This document shows positions 13,933-22,693 of a stretch of DNA of 37,788 nucleotides, piece by piece. A program made the translations under genes and the position numbers. The notes under the pieces were generated by a model, which was given only the letters and a program-made list of their open reading frames with translations, was not told where the DNA came from and searched no databases. The DNA comes from Microcoleus sp. CSU_2_2 (lineage in GTDB: Bacteria > Cyanobacteriota > Cyanobacteriia > Cyanobacteriales > Microcoleaceae), in contig JAAUPI010000024.1 of assembly GCA_012035135.1 (NCBI GenBank), positions 1 to 37,788 on the forward strand, read 5' to 3'. Position 1 is the first letter of the stretch. Each line of letters opens with the position of its first letter.

Positions 13933-16863
13933 GTGCAGCCAACAGACCCTAGCAAATTTACCGATGAAGCCTGGGAAGGCATTGTCAAATCCCAGGATGT
14001 AGCCCGCCGCTTTGCCAATCAGCAGCTAGAGGTTGAACATTTAGCGATCGCCATTCTCGAACAGCTTGGTTTGGCAAACACCATTCTCAGCTTGGCTGGA
14101 GTAGATGTCACCCGCTTAGCCCAACAGTTAGAAGCCTTTGCCAAACGACAGCCTAGAGTTACCAACGCCGACCAACTATACCTGGGTCGTGGCTTAGACG
14201 TGATGTTAGATGTTGCTGAGGCCACTAGAGCGACTTGGCAAGATAATTTTATCGCCATTGAACATTTATTAATAGGCTTAGTAGAAGATGAACGAGTTGG
14301 TCGGCGTTTGTTGACCAGGGGCGATGGCCCACCTGGTCGCCCCGGTTACGATCGCAAACCTCCCGCCGGTACGATCGATCGCCCAAAACTTGAAGAAGCA
14401 ATTAAATCCGTCCGCAGCACCGCCAAAGTTCCCGATCAAAATTCCCAAGCTAGCAAGACTCGTAATCCTAGCAAAGTTCCCGACCAAAATGCCGAAGCTA
14501 ACAGCGATGCGCTAGGTAAATACGGCCGCGATTTGACGGAAGCGGCCAAAGCAGGCAAACTCGACCCAGTAATCGGCCGCGACGAGGAAATTCGCCGTGT
14601 GGTGCAAGTTCTGTCCCGCCGTCAGAAAAATAATCCGGTGTTAATTGGCGATCCCGGAGTGGGAAAAACTGCGATTGCCGAAGGTTTGGCCCAGCGAATT
14701 GTCAACGGCGACGTACCCGAATCTTTGAAAAATCGCCAACTATTTAGCCTTGACATGGGCAGTTTAATTGCTGGGGCAAAATTCCGGGGCGAATTTGAAG
14801 AACGGTTGCGATCGGTATTGCGAGAAGTCATCGATTCGGACGGGCAAATTGTCCTATTTATCGACGAATTACACACCGTTGTCGGAACAGGTGGCGGCGG
14901 TAGTTCCGGTTCGGGAATGGATGCGGGCAATTTGTTGAAACCGATGTTGGCCAGAGGCGAATTGCGCTGCATCGGCGCCACAACTCTTGACGAATTTCGC
15001 AAGAATATTGAAAAAGATGCTGCTTTAGAACGTCGGTTTCAACAAGTATTTGTCGGCGAACCCAGTGTTGAAGATACTATTTCAATTTTGCGTGGATTGA
15101 AAGATCGTTATGAACGCCACCACGGGGTAAAAATTACTGATTCTGCCTTGGTAGCTGCTGCGACTCTTTCTTTTCGCTATATTTCCGATCGATTTTTGCC
15201 AGACAAGGCGATCGACCTCGTAGATGAAGCGGCCGCCCACTTAAAAATGGAGATTACTTCCAAGCCCGTGGAATTGGAGGCGATCGACCGCCGGGTGATG
15301 CAGTTGGAAATGGAAAAACTGTCGATCGAAGGCGAAGGAAAAGGTCCTCAAGCCCCAGGCATCAGCCCCCGCATAGAACGCATCAAAACTGAGATTGATA
15401 TTTTAAAAGTCAAGCAGGAAAAATTGTCGTCTCAGTGGTTGGGTGAAAAGCAGTTGTTGGATGCGATCAATAAATTGAAAGCCGAAGAAGATCAATTGCG
15501 AGTCCAAATCGAACAGGCAGAAAGGGCTTACGATCTGAATAAAGCTGCGCAGTTGAAGTACGGTAGATTAGAAACAGCGGTGCGCGATCGCGAAGCCAAG
15601 GAAGCCGAACTTTTGAAACAACAAGCTCAAGGTTCTTCCCTACTGCGGGAAAAAGTTACGGAGGGCGACATTGCGGAAATTGTTGCCAAATGGACGGGCA
15701 TTCCTGTCAACCGGTTGTTAGAATCAGAACGCCAAAAATTGCTGCAATTAGAGAAGCATTTGCACCAGCGGGTCATCGGTCAACAGGAAGCCGTAACCGC
15801 TGTTGCTGCCGCCATTCGGCGAGCTCGTGCGGGCATGAAAGATCTCGCAAAGCCGATCGGTTCTTTCTTATTCATGGGCCCGACAGGCGTCGGCAAAACT
15901 GAATTAGCCCGCGCTTTAGCTGAGTTTTTATTTGATAGCGACGACGCCATTGTTCGCATCGATATGTCCGAATATATGGAGAAGCACAGCGTCTCCCGGT
16001 TAGTAGGAGCTCCCCCCGGATATGTCGGTTACGATGAAGGGGGACAACTTTCGGAAGCAGTGCGCAGACATCCTTATTCGGTGGTGCTATTTGACGAAGT
16101 GGAAAAAGCGCACCCGGATGTATTTAACATTTTGCTGCAAGTGTTGGATGATGGCAGAATTACCGATTCTCAGGGTCGAGTTGTTGACTTTAGAAATACC
16201 GTAATTGTGATGACCAGCAATATCGGCAGCGACCACATTTTAGAGGTGTTTGGCAAGAAAGAAAAAACAGTCAAAAAACCGGGAAACAGAAAGCAGGAAA
16301 CGAAAGATTTGTCAAGTCAAAAGACAGATTATAAAGTTGATGCTGACGGTACTGTCGAGATATCTGCCTCGCGAGTTTCTGATGCTGTAAGTTCTGAAAA
16401 ATCTCAGGAAACTGAAAGTGTATTGACTCAAGAACGGGAGACTGACGCAGAGTACGAACAAATGTTAAAACGGGTGATGACTGCGCTGCGATCGCATTTC
16501 CGGCCGGAATTCCTCAATCGAGTGGACGAGACAATTTTGTTCCACACTTTGAGCAAGACGGAACTGCGGCAAATAGTCAGCATTCAAGTCAAGCGAATCG
16601 AGCGGTTGTTGGCAGAGCAAAAAATTACTTTGGAACTGTCAGATGCTGCGAAAAATCATATCACAGATGTCGGTTACGATCCAGTTTACGGTGCTCGTCC
16701 CTTGAAACGGGCAATTCAACGGGAGTTAGAAAACCCGCTGGCAAATAAGATTCTGGAAAATGCGTTTATAGAGGGCGATACAATTGCGATCGACTGCGAA
16801 AATAACACTTTACAATTTCGCAAAAAAGAGTCTCGCCCAGCGCTGACAGGTAAAAGTTTGTAG
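13933..16863 (+). CDS. clpB: ATP-dependent chaperone ClpB, long form
   Basis: Hsp100 disaggregase that resolubilises protein aggregates with DnaK. The best start is the GTG at 13933 (protein [20 protein letters not shown] eight bases upstream), giving 976 aa; a TTG at 13918 is less likely. Order: Clp-N repeats (1-145), AAA1 with Walker A GDPGVGKT and Walker B LFIDELH, coiled-coil M domain (about 400-530), AAA2 with GPTGVGKT and [10 protein letters not shown], and the D2 small domain. Compared with the usual length of about 870, it has a linker with a duplicated KVPDQN (about 170-195) and a roughly 64-residue polar insert (about 776-839) between [11 protein letters not shown] and the [12 protein letters not shown] motif. 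No CIRCE operator is seen. Confidence 0.95.
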   Translation: MQPTDPSKFTDEAWEGIVKSQDVARRFANQQLEVEHLAIAILEQLGLANTILSLAGVDVTRLAQQLEAFAKRQPRVTNADQLYLGRGLDVMLDVAEATRATWQDNFIAIEHLLIGLVEDERVGRRLLTRGDGPPGRPGYDRKPPAGTIDRPKLEEAIKSVRSTAKVPDQNSQASKTRNPSKVPDQNAEANSDALGKYGRDLTEAAKAGKLDPVIGRDEEIRRVVQVLSRRQKNNPVLIGDPGVGKTAIAEGLAQRIVNGDVPESLKNRQLFSLDMGSLIAGAKFRGEFEERLRSVLREVIDSDGQIVLFIDELHTVVGTGGGGSSGSGMDAGNLLKPMLARGELRCIGATTLDEFRKNIEKDAALERRFQQVFVGEPSVEDTISILRGLKDRYERHHGVKITDSALVAAATLSFRYISDRFLPDKAIDLVDEAAAHLKMEITSKPVELEAIDRRVMQLEMEKLSIEGEGKGPQAPGISPRIERIKTEIDILKVKQEKLSSQWLGEKQLLDAINKLKAEEDQLRVQIEQAERAYDLNKAAQLKYGRLETAVRDREAKEAELLKQQAQGSSLLREKVTEGDIAEIVAKWTGIPVNRLLESERQKLLQLEKHLHQRVIGQQEAVTAVAAAIRRARAGMKDLAKPIGSFLFMGPTGVGKTELARALAEFLFDSDDAIVRIDMSEYMEKHSVSRLVGAPPGYVGYDEGGQLSEAVRRHPYSVVLFDEVEKAHPDVFNILLQVLDDGRITDSQGRVVDFRNTVIVMTSNIGSDHILEVFGKKEKTVKKPGNRKQETKDLSSQKTDYKVDADGTVEISASRVSDAVSSEKSQETESVLTQERETDAEYEQMLKRVMTALRSHFRPEFLNRVDETILFHTLSKTELRQIVSIQVKRIERLLAEQKITLELSDAAKNHITDVGYDPVYGARPLKRAIQRELENPLANKILENAFIEGDTIAIDCENNTLQFRKKESRPALTGKSL

Positions 16864-16874
16864 TCTACTCGTTA

Positions 16875-17012
16875 CTAGGCTCTGCCTGGTAACGCAGATC
16901 CGGAGGCTCTGCCTCCGGGAGAAGACAAGGGAGGCAGAGCCTCTAGATATCGGTTAAGAGGCAGAGCCTAGGAACCAGTTAATTGTCGGGAAACGGCACT
17001 GCCGTGTCCTGA
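16875..17012. repeat. AGGCTCTGCCT repeat cluster and GGCACTGCCGTGTCC palindrome
   Basis: Four copies of the AGGCTCTGCCT / AGGCAGAGCCT unit alternate in orientation between 16880 and 16970, followed by ACGGCACTGCCGTGTCC at 16994-17010. Both types recur: the first in frame in the hydantoinase gene (29201-29249), the second at 21196-21215. It lies between convergent clpB and the small membrane protein gene. Confidence 0.65.
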
Positions 17013-17025
17013 CTGCTTGAAATTA

Positions 17026-17253
17026 CTAATTAGACATGGTGCTGCTACCATAAGCATCCAGGCTGTAGGCGGGAACGCGAACGCTGTAATCAATCTCTTT
17101 TCCCGTTACCGATTTGGACAGTTGTTCAAAAGATTCGGAGTCCCAATTGCGATCGTGAATGGGCTTGGACTGTTCGCCGAGGAAATATGCTTGAGTGCCA
17201 ATTACTGAGGCTGCTACCCAACCGACGATTAACAGGGCGATTACGATAGTCAT
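17026..17253 (-). CDS. Small single-helix membrane protein conserved in cyanobacteria
   Basis: 75 aa from the ATG at 17253, with AAGGA eight bases upstream; the longer open frame to 17370 runs through the structured RNA and is not a gene. One N-terminal membrane helix (TIVIALLIVGWVAASVIGTQAYF, residues 2-24) is followed by a polar tail with the conserved-looking segments KPIHDRNWDSESFEQL and GKEIDYSVRVPAYSLDAYGSS. The pattern fits small thylakoid proteins; a photosystem II assembly factor such as Psb35 is a guess from memory only. A GTTTTGTT/AACAAAAC inverted repeat (17271-17305) spans its leader. Confidence 0.75.
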   Translation of the reverse strand: MTIVIALLIVGWVAASVIGTQAYFLGEQSKPIHDRNWDSESFEQLSKSVTGKEIDYSVRVPAYSLDAYGSSTMSN

Positions 17254-17293
17254 GGCTGCTTGTTCCTTAAGTTTTGTTGCTTTATGTAAATAA

Positions 17294-17322
17294 ATGTAAC
17301 AAAACTTATCGAAGAGCGTCAA
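17294..17322 (-). promoter_or_regulatory. Possible sigma70-type promoter for the small membrane protein gene
   Basis: On the minus strand TTGACG (17322-17317) is followed after 17 bases by TTACAT (17299-17294), about 45 bases before the ATG at 17253. The -35-like hexamer lies at the very edge of the structured RNA element. Hexamer matches are moderate. Confidence 0.35.
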
Positions 17323-17567
17323 GGTGGTGTGTTGCCGTGGCAGCCGTCCGTCAGGTAGTGAATACCGCACCTCAGATCGTTTCCGGTGGCATCGGAATTA
17401 TATATTTGGAAGATCTACGTTAGTAAGGTCACGACACCTACCGGGTGCTTTCCAGCCTGTAGCTCTGTAGCCGGAGTATTAAGACCGCAATGTCTTAAGA
17501 ATCTCAGTCGATAAGAGCGCTGAGAGTGTCAACCCCAAGAAACGCCCCATTGAGGCGGGTCTTCACA
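17317..17567 (+). ncRNA. HEARO / omega-RNA-like structured RNA without an intact iscB
   Basis: About 250 bases are packed with consecutive helices: TGCC/GGCA, GGTA/TACC, TTCCG/CGGAA (17381-17397), CACC/GGTG (17435-17446), TTAAGAC/GTCTTAA (17479-17497), CTCAG/CTGAG (17504-17525) and CGCC/GGCG (17543-17557). The segments GTCACGACACCTACCGGGTG, TTTCCAGCCTGTAGC and GTCAACCCCAAGAAACGCCC are, as far as I recall, those of HEARO RNAs, the guide RNAs of IscB nucleases. HEARO copies lacking the ORF are common in cyanobacteria. Downstream only a short open stretch ending at 17650 exists, not an iscB gene. No group II intron domain V or riboswitch core was found. Confidence 0.55.
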
Positions 17568-17731
17568 GAACAATATCAATAGCCTCTGTCCTGTCATGCC
17601 AGCAGGTATGCCAAAAAGAATGACCACTTTTGAGGCGCCAAGGTTTTCTTAAGTTAGAATTGTTGAGTTTAAAAATCACAATTTTTATTCATAGCTCATC
17701 ACGACCGCCAGCAAATTACAAATTACCAATC

Positions 17732-20700
17732 ATGCCAAGCTCAATCTTAAACGACGATCCTTTGTGGTTCAAAGACGCCATCATTTACGAAGTGCCAATT
17801 CGCGCTTTCGCAGACAGTAATGCTGACGGTATCGGCGACTTTCGGGGGCTGACAGAAAAACTGGATTACCTGCAAAACTTGGGAGTAACAGCAATTTGGG
17901 TGCTGCCCTTTTTTCCCTCCCCGCTCCGAGACGATGGCTACGATACTTCGCATTATACCACAGTCAACCCGATTTACGGCACTTTAGAAGATTTCAAACA
18001 TCTTTTAGAACAAGCGCATCTGCGGGGAATTAGAGTCATTATTGAGTTAATTGTTAACCACACTTCCGACCAGCACGCTTGGTTTCAGAAAGCGCGTCGC
18101 GCTCCCAAAGGCAGTAAAGAAAGAGATTTTTATGTGTGGAGCGATACGCCGGAAAAATATCAAGATGCCCGGATTATTTTTCAAGACTTTGAAACTTCTA
18201 ATTGGGCTTGGGATGCGGTAGCAAAAGCTTATTACTGGCATCGTTTTTATTCCCACCAGCCAGACTTGAATTATGACAATCCCGCCGTGCGCCAAGCTAT
18301 TTTAGATGTGGTCGATTTCTGGTTGGAAATGGGGGTGGACGGACTGCGAATGGATGCCGTGCCTTACCTATACGAGCGCGAGGGGACTAACTGCGAAAAC
18401 TTGCCAGAAACTCACGTATTCCTCAAGCATTTGCGGAAGCACGTAGATGAGAAATTCCCGAATCGGATGCTGCTAGCCGAGGCAAATCAGTGGCCTGAGG
18501 ATGCAGTTGAATATTATGCTGCTGGGGATGAATGTCACATGAACTTTCATTTCCCATTGATGCCGCGGTTATTTATGGCTTTGCACATGGAAGATAGCTT
18601 TCCATTGAGCGATATTCTCCAGCAAACTCCGCACATTCCTAATAACTGTCAGTGGGCATTATTTTGCGCAATCACGATGAACTGACACTGGAAATGGTGA
18701 GCGATGAAGACCGAGATTATATGTATCGAGTCTACGCTCAAGACACTCAGGCGAGGATTAATTTGGGTATCCGCCGCCGCTTGGCTCCGCTGATGGGAAA
18801 TAACCGTCGCCGGATCGAGTTGATGAATGCTTTGCTGCTTTCTCTTCCCGGTACGCCGGTGCTTTATTACGGCGATGAAATTGGCATGGGAGACAACATT
18901 TATTTGGGCGATCGCAATGGGGTGAGAACTCCGATGCAGTGGAGTGGCGATCGCAATGCCGGCTTCAGTCGCGCTAACCCGCAACGGCTGTATGCACCGC
19001 CAATTGTTGACCCTGAATATCACTACGAATCTGTTAACGTGGAAGCGCAGCGAGCTAATCCAAGTTCTCTTTGGTGGTGGATGAAACGCCTCATAGCAAT
19101 TCGTCAGCGCTTCCAAGCATTCGGCCGCGGTACTTGCGAATTTCTTTACCCGGAAAACCGCAAAGTTTTAGCTTTTGTGCGTACTTATCAAGACGAACAC
19201 ATTTTAGTAGTGGCGAATTTGTCGCGCTTCGTGCAGACGGCAGAATTAGACCTTTCACCATTCAAAGGTGCTGTGCCGATCGAGATTTTTGGTCGTGCAG
19301 AGTTTCCGGCTGTGGGCGATGCTGCTTACTTTTTGAGCTTGAGTCCTCACTCGTTTTACTGGTTTACCCTCACTGTCAAACAAGAGGATTTCTCGCTGCA
19401 CCTACCTCAAAATGAACTGCCGAAATTGGTGGTCAGCGGCAATTGGAAGGATGCTTTTTCTACAAGTAAATTAACCGATCGACTCATCTCTATTTTGCCC
19501 GATTACTTGCGCTCCAACCGCTGGTTCACCGGCACTGACAGAAAAATTCAATCTTTGCAAATCATTGAACGCGTGCCAGTTGAATGTAAACAGTCTGTCG
19601 GTACGGAATCAATAGTTTATATTCTGTTTGTGGAGTTAAATTATACTGAAGGGATGCCCGAAACTTACATTGTGCCTGTAGGTTTGGAAGAGCTTAAAGG
19701 CGATGTGGACGAGCGGGCGATCGCGCGGATTGAATTCTCAGAAACCAAGGAAGTCTGGGTACTGTTTGATGCTGCTGAAGACAAAGGTTTTCTGATGGCG
19801 CTGTTGGAGGGAATCTCGAATTCTTGCAATTACACGGGTGCAGCAGGTCAACTGCTAGGAATTACCGAAAATATATTGGCATCAGAACAAGATTTATCGC
19901 AGCTCGAACCTCACCTGTTCAAAAGAGAACATAGCAATACATCCGCAGGTTATGGCGATCGTTTCGTCCTGAAAATATTGCGAAAAATTGAGGAAGGTAT
20001 CAACCCCGAATTAGAAATCGGACGCTTTTTAATCGATCGCAACTTGATTCAACACTATGCTCCAATTACCGGAGCATTAGAATACCGCACTGAAGGAAAA
20101 CAAGTAATTACAGTCGGAATACTGCAAAAATTAATCCCCGACAGCAGGGATGCTTGGTCTTATACCTTGGACACATTGCGCGACTATTTCGAGCAAGTAA
20201 TGGCAGTAGAAGCAAAGTATTCTGGGGAAAATTTATCTACTGCCCCCGAAAATTATTTGCCGAACGCGATCCCCCCACAAATGCAGCAGCATTCCAACTC
20301 GCTAGTATCCGATTTATCCCTAGAGATTCCCGCATTAGCTCGCGAACTCATCGGCTCTTATTTCGCATCAGCAACACTTTTAGGTCAGCGGACAGCGGAA
20401 CTTCACCTAGCTTTGGCTTCCGATCCGCAAAATCCCGATTTTGCTCCAGAAAACTTTACCTCATTTTACCAGCGTTCCATCTATCAACACATGAGAAATG
20501 TGGGTGGCAGGACTTTTCTGCTGCTAAAAAAGCGGCTGTCCAAGCTGCCACCAGCAACGCAAAAAATGGCACAAAATCTGCTCAACCGCGAAGAGTTGCT
20601 CATGGAACGTTTCAAGTCTATTTTGAACTTGAGAATCACGGCAGAGCGAATTCGCTGTCACGGTGACTTTCATTTCGGACAAATTCTTTATACAGGTAAA

Positions 20701-21111
20701 GACTTCGTGATTATTGATTTTGGAGGAGAACGCAATCGACCTTTAAGCGAGCAGCGAATGAAGAGGTCGCCTCTGCGAGATGTTGCGGGAATGATCCAAT
20801 CTTTCCATTATGCTGTGACTTTTGGACTGCGCAAAGAAGTAGAAAGCGGTATCATTCGCCCTGAAAATTTAGCTGAGATGCAACAGTGGTCAAATGTTTG
20901 GCATCGTTGGGTTAGCTTGACTTTTCTCAACAGCTATTTGCAAACAGCAGCCAATGCAACTTTCTTGCCAAAATCTACGCCGGAACTGGAAGTTTTGCTG
21001 AATGCTTACATCTTGGAAAAAGCAGTTTACGAGTTGGCATACGAACTCAATTACCGTTTGGATTGGGTAGAAATTCCGCTCCAGCGAATCCTGCAATTGT
21101 TGCGGTGGTAA
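17732..21111 (+). pseudogene. treS: Trehalose synthase-maltokinase fusion, interrupted by one frameshift
   Basis: The GH13 half starts at ATG 17732 ([21 protein letters not shown]). It interconverts maltose and trehalose; nucleophile Asp208 is in [10 protein letters not shown] and the acid/base Glu is in LLAEANQWP. The frame reads QWALF, then slips to CAITMN and stops at 18685. The next frame continues exactly as [16 protein letters not shown], through LPGTPVLYYGDEIGMG, to a C-terminal maltokinase (HGDFHFGQIL, VIIDFGGERNRPL) ending at 21111. Adding one T to the TTTT at 18662-18665 restores [15 protein letters not shown] and about 1127 codons, the normal size of the fusion. Both halves are otherwise intact. 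It may be a sequencing error, a recent mutation, or recoding. GTG at 18652 is not a genuine start. Confidence 0.9.
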
Positions 21112-21408
21112 GTAGATAAGTAGGGTGCACCGAATCGCACCTTATTTTGATATTATCAATCAATATACAGCATTTTTCAGGTAAGCAAAGATAGAGGACA
21201 CGGCAGTGCCGTGTCCCCACGGATCGGGTGCATCTCACTTTTGAAGAGGGCGAAGCATTCCGGCCGATAAGTTATTAGTTAGAAGCTCATATTTACTGCC
21301 GGAATGCTTCGCCCCTACAGATATATTTGCAAAAATGAGATGCACCCTACGGATCGATCTCGCTTGGGGGTGTACTTCATCAACGTGGAATCTGCTGTAT
21401 CTCCCAAA
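21112..21408. other. Repeat-filled gap between treS and the ferredoxin gene
   Basis: 297 bp with no gene. It holds a GTAGGGTGCACC...GCACCTTA remnant (about 21120-21144), a GACACGGCAGTGCCGTGTCC palindrome (21196-21215) and the MITE-like element at 21226-21347. It serves as the meeting point of two convergent transcripts. Confidence 0.6.
21226..21347. mobile_element. MITE-like nested palindrome flanked by a 7-bp direct repeat
   Basis: The terminal inverted repeats GGGTGCATCTCA (21226-21237) and TGAGATGCACCC (21336-21347) are perfect. Inside lies a second perfect 17-bp inverted pair, GGGCGAAGCATTCCGGC (21248-21264) and its complement (21298-21314). ACGGATC occurs at 21219-21225 and again at 21349-21355, like a target-site duplication. 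No ORF is present. Confidence 0.7.
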
Positions 21409-21744
21409 TTAATTACTTGCATCCGACTTAAAATAAAGAGATGTTTGATACAAAACTTGTTCTTGATGCGTTAACAAAGTGCAGTCAGAAAGTGGGTAAG
21501 CTACACAAGTAACAGTGTAGCCAGCTTGCAATTCTGACGGTTTCAAAAACTTTTGTTCGCTTTGATCGATTTTGCCACTAACCAGTTTGGCAACGCAAGC
21601 AGAACACTCGCCTTGCTTGCATCCAGAAGGTAAGCGGATGCCGGCATCTTCTGCGATATCTAAGATATACTGGTCGTCTGGTATGGGAATTGTGCGATCG
21701 AGGGCGATCGACTCATTCACCAATCGAACTTGATAAACTGCCAT
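21409..21744 (-). CDS. 2Fe-2S ferredoxin, plant type
   Basis: 111 aa from the ATG at 21744 (MAVYQVRLVNES), with AGAGGTGG just upstream; the GTG two codons earlier is less likely. The cluster ligands are Cys42, Cys47 and Cys50 in SGCKQGECSACVAKL and Cys80 in TVTCVAYP, the C-X4-C-X2-C...C pattern of photosynthetic ferredoxins. It shuttles single electrons at low potential in the cytoplasm. Divergence around the cluster (KQGEC instead of RAGAC) and a C-terminal extension suggest a specialised ferredoxin rather than PetF. It is convergent with treS, across the repeat gap. Confidence 0.9.
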   Translation of the reverse strand: MAVYQVRLVNESIALDRTIPIPDDQYILDIAEDAGIRLPSGCKQGECSACVAKLVSGKIDQSEQKFLKPSELQAGYTVTCVAYPLSDCTLLTHQEQVLYQTSLYFKSDASN

Positions 21745-21805
21745 TTCCACCTCTGATATTATGTTCGAGTCCGGGTGCGGTTGAAACCGGTTTTTGTCAA
21801 AGACA

Positions 21806-21898
21806 GGACTTACGCACCAATATCAAAGAAACCGGGAATAGGGCCGAATCTCGTAGTTCCAGCGCCTAATTTTCGCAAAAAACCCGGTTTCTGCCCAC
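21806..21898. repeat. Dispersed element with AAACCGGGTTT arms (copy 2)
   Basis: GGACTTACGCACC at the left end, AAAGAAACCGGGAAT and AAAAAACCCGGTTTCT as internal arms. It lies in the 195-bp gap between the ferredoxin and sigma-like genes and may separate their transcripts. Confidence 0.6.
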
Positions 21899-21939
21899 CC
21901 AATAATTGTGATTGGGGGAATAATTATTGCCTACTATAT

Positions 21940-22587
21940 CTAGACAAGTGCTTGTTGATAATCGAGATTTTCATCTAGATAAATAGCGCGAATATCCTCC
22001 GGCAAATTCGACTCTAAAGTTTGATATCCTTTTTGCAGCAAAGCCTTGACTTGAGCGGGAGAAATTGCTTCACCTTCAGCTTGCAAATAAGCTGCAATTC
22101 GAGTTTCGCTCCAGCGGAAAGTCTGGGCCATCAACACTACTAAACGCGGTAGTGGTGCTAACAGTTCTAATGCTTGTCTAACGTAACACCACAGGGGAGG
22201 CGAAGCAGATTGCAAAGAATAATGAATCGTCTCAACTGGAGGCAATTCGGCTTGATTAATGCAGATAGCTGTCACATTAATGAGCCAGTTTTGGAGACTG
22301 AGATTTCCGCCATCAGATTCTTGCATTTCACGGCGCAAATCGAGGGCTCGGAGTTCGTGATAGATGTGCTGCCAAGTTTGAGCGAATAGATAATCTGCTT
22401 GTACGGGCGATCGTACCGAATGGCGGATCAGAGAGTATACAATTTGAGCATAGCGGCAAAAAATTGCGGTGAAGAAGCGACCCTGATCGGGGTGGTTTTG
22501 AAACATCGTCAATAATTCCTGGTCGCTGTGATGGAACAGGGATTTGACAACAGGGTGGTTGAGTTCGGAAAAATTAGGTGCTTGCAC
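21940..22587 (-). CDS. Divergent sigma-70 family (ECF-like) protein
   Basis: 215 aa from a GTG start with no clear ribosome site; an internal ATG at residue 28 is possible. Residues 24-75 (ELLTMFQNHPDQGRFFTAIF, then ADYLFAQTWQHIYHEL) resemble sigma region 2. Residues 140-205 (ALELLAPLPRLVVLMAQTFRW, SPAQVKALLQKGYQTLESNL) resemble region 4 with its helix-turn-helix. Both are far from the consensus of canonical ECF factors, and the -35 recognition helix is unusually acidic. No anti-sigma gene is adjacent. It is transcribed divergently from the methyltransferase, so it could influence that gene. It could also be a helical regulator with no sigma activity. Confidence 0.65.
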   Translation of the reverse strand: MQAPNFSELNHPVVKSLFHHSDQELLTMFQNHPDQGRFFTAIFCRYAQIVYSLIRHSVRSPVQADYLFAQTWQHIYHELRALDLRREMQESDGGNLSLQNWLINVTAICINQAELPPVETIHYSLQSASPPLWCYVRQALELLAPLPRLVVLMAQTFRWSETRIAAYLQAEGEAISPAQVKALLQKGYQTLESNLPEDIRAIYLDENLDYQQALV

Positions 22588-22693
22588 AATTGTTTTGGTA
22601 ATATATGCTGGTGCAGCACGATTCTACACTATCTGTGTAAACTGGACAGAAGACACAGTAAAGGCGAGGTTCGCCATCAGTAGAGAAAACGCA

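Noticed and set aside
17254-17370. N-terminal extension of the small membrane protein to 114 codons
   Set aside because: The extension is encoded by the structured RNA and leader; AAGGA lies just before the ATG at 17253 and the membrane helix starts there.
17317-17567. Group II intron fragment, riboswitch or tmRNA/6S RNA
   Set aside because: No intron domain V, no cobalamin, TPP or other riboswitch core, and no tmRNA or 6S hallmarks were found; the helices fit a HEARO-like RNA best.
18652-21111. A separate 819-codon gene starting with GTG at 18652
   Set aside because: Its first residues continue the TreS catalytic domain without gap ([11 protein letters not shown]); it has no ribosome site and no N-terminal domain. 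It is the second part of the frameshifted treS-maltokinase gene.
22544-22693. N-terminal extension of the DNA methyltransferase from a TTG
   Set aside because: The added residues are unlike the family, and the extension overlaps the start of the divergent sigma-like gene and its promoter region.
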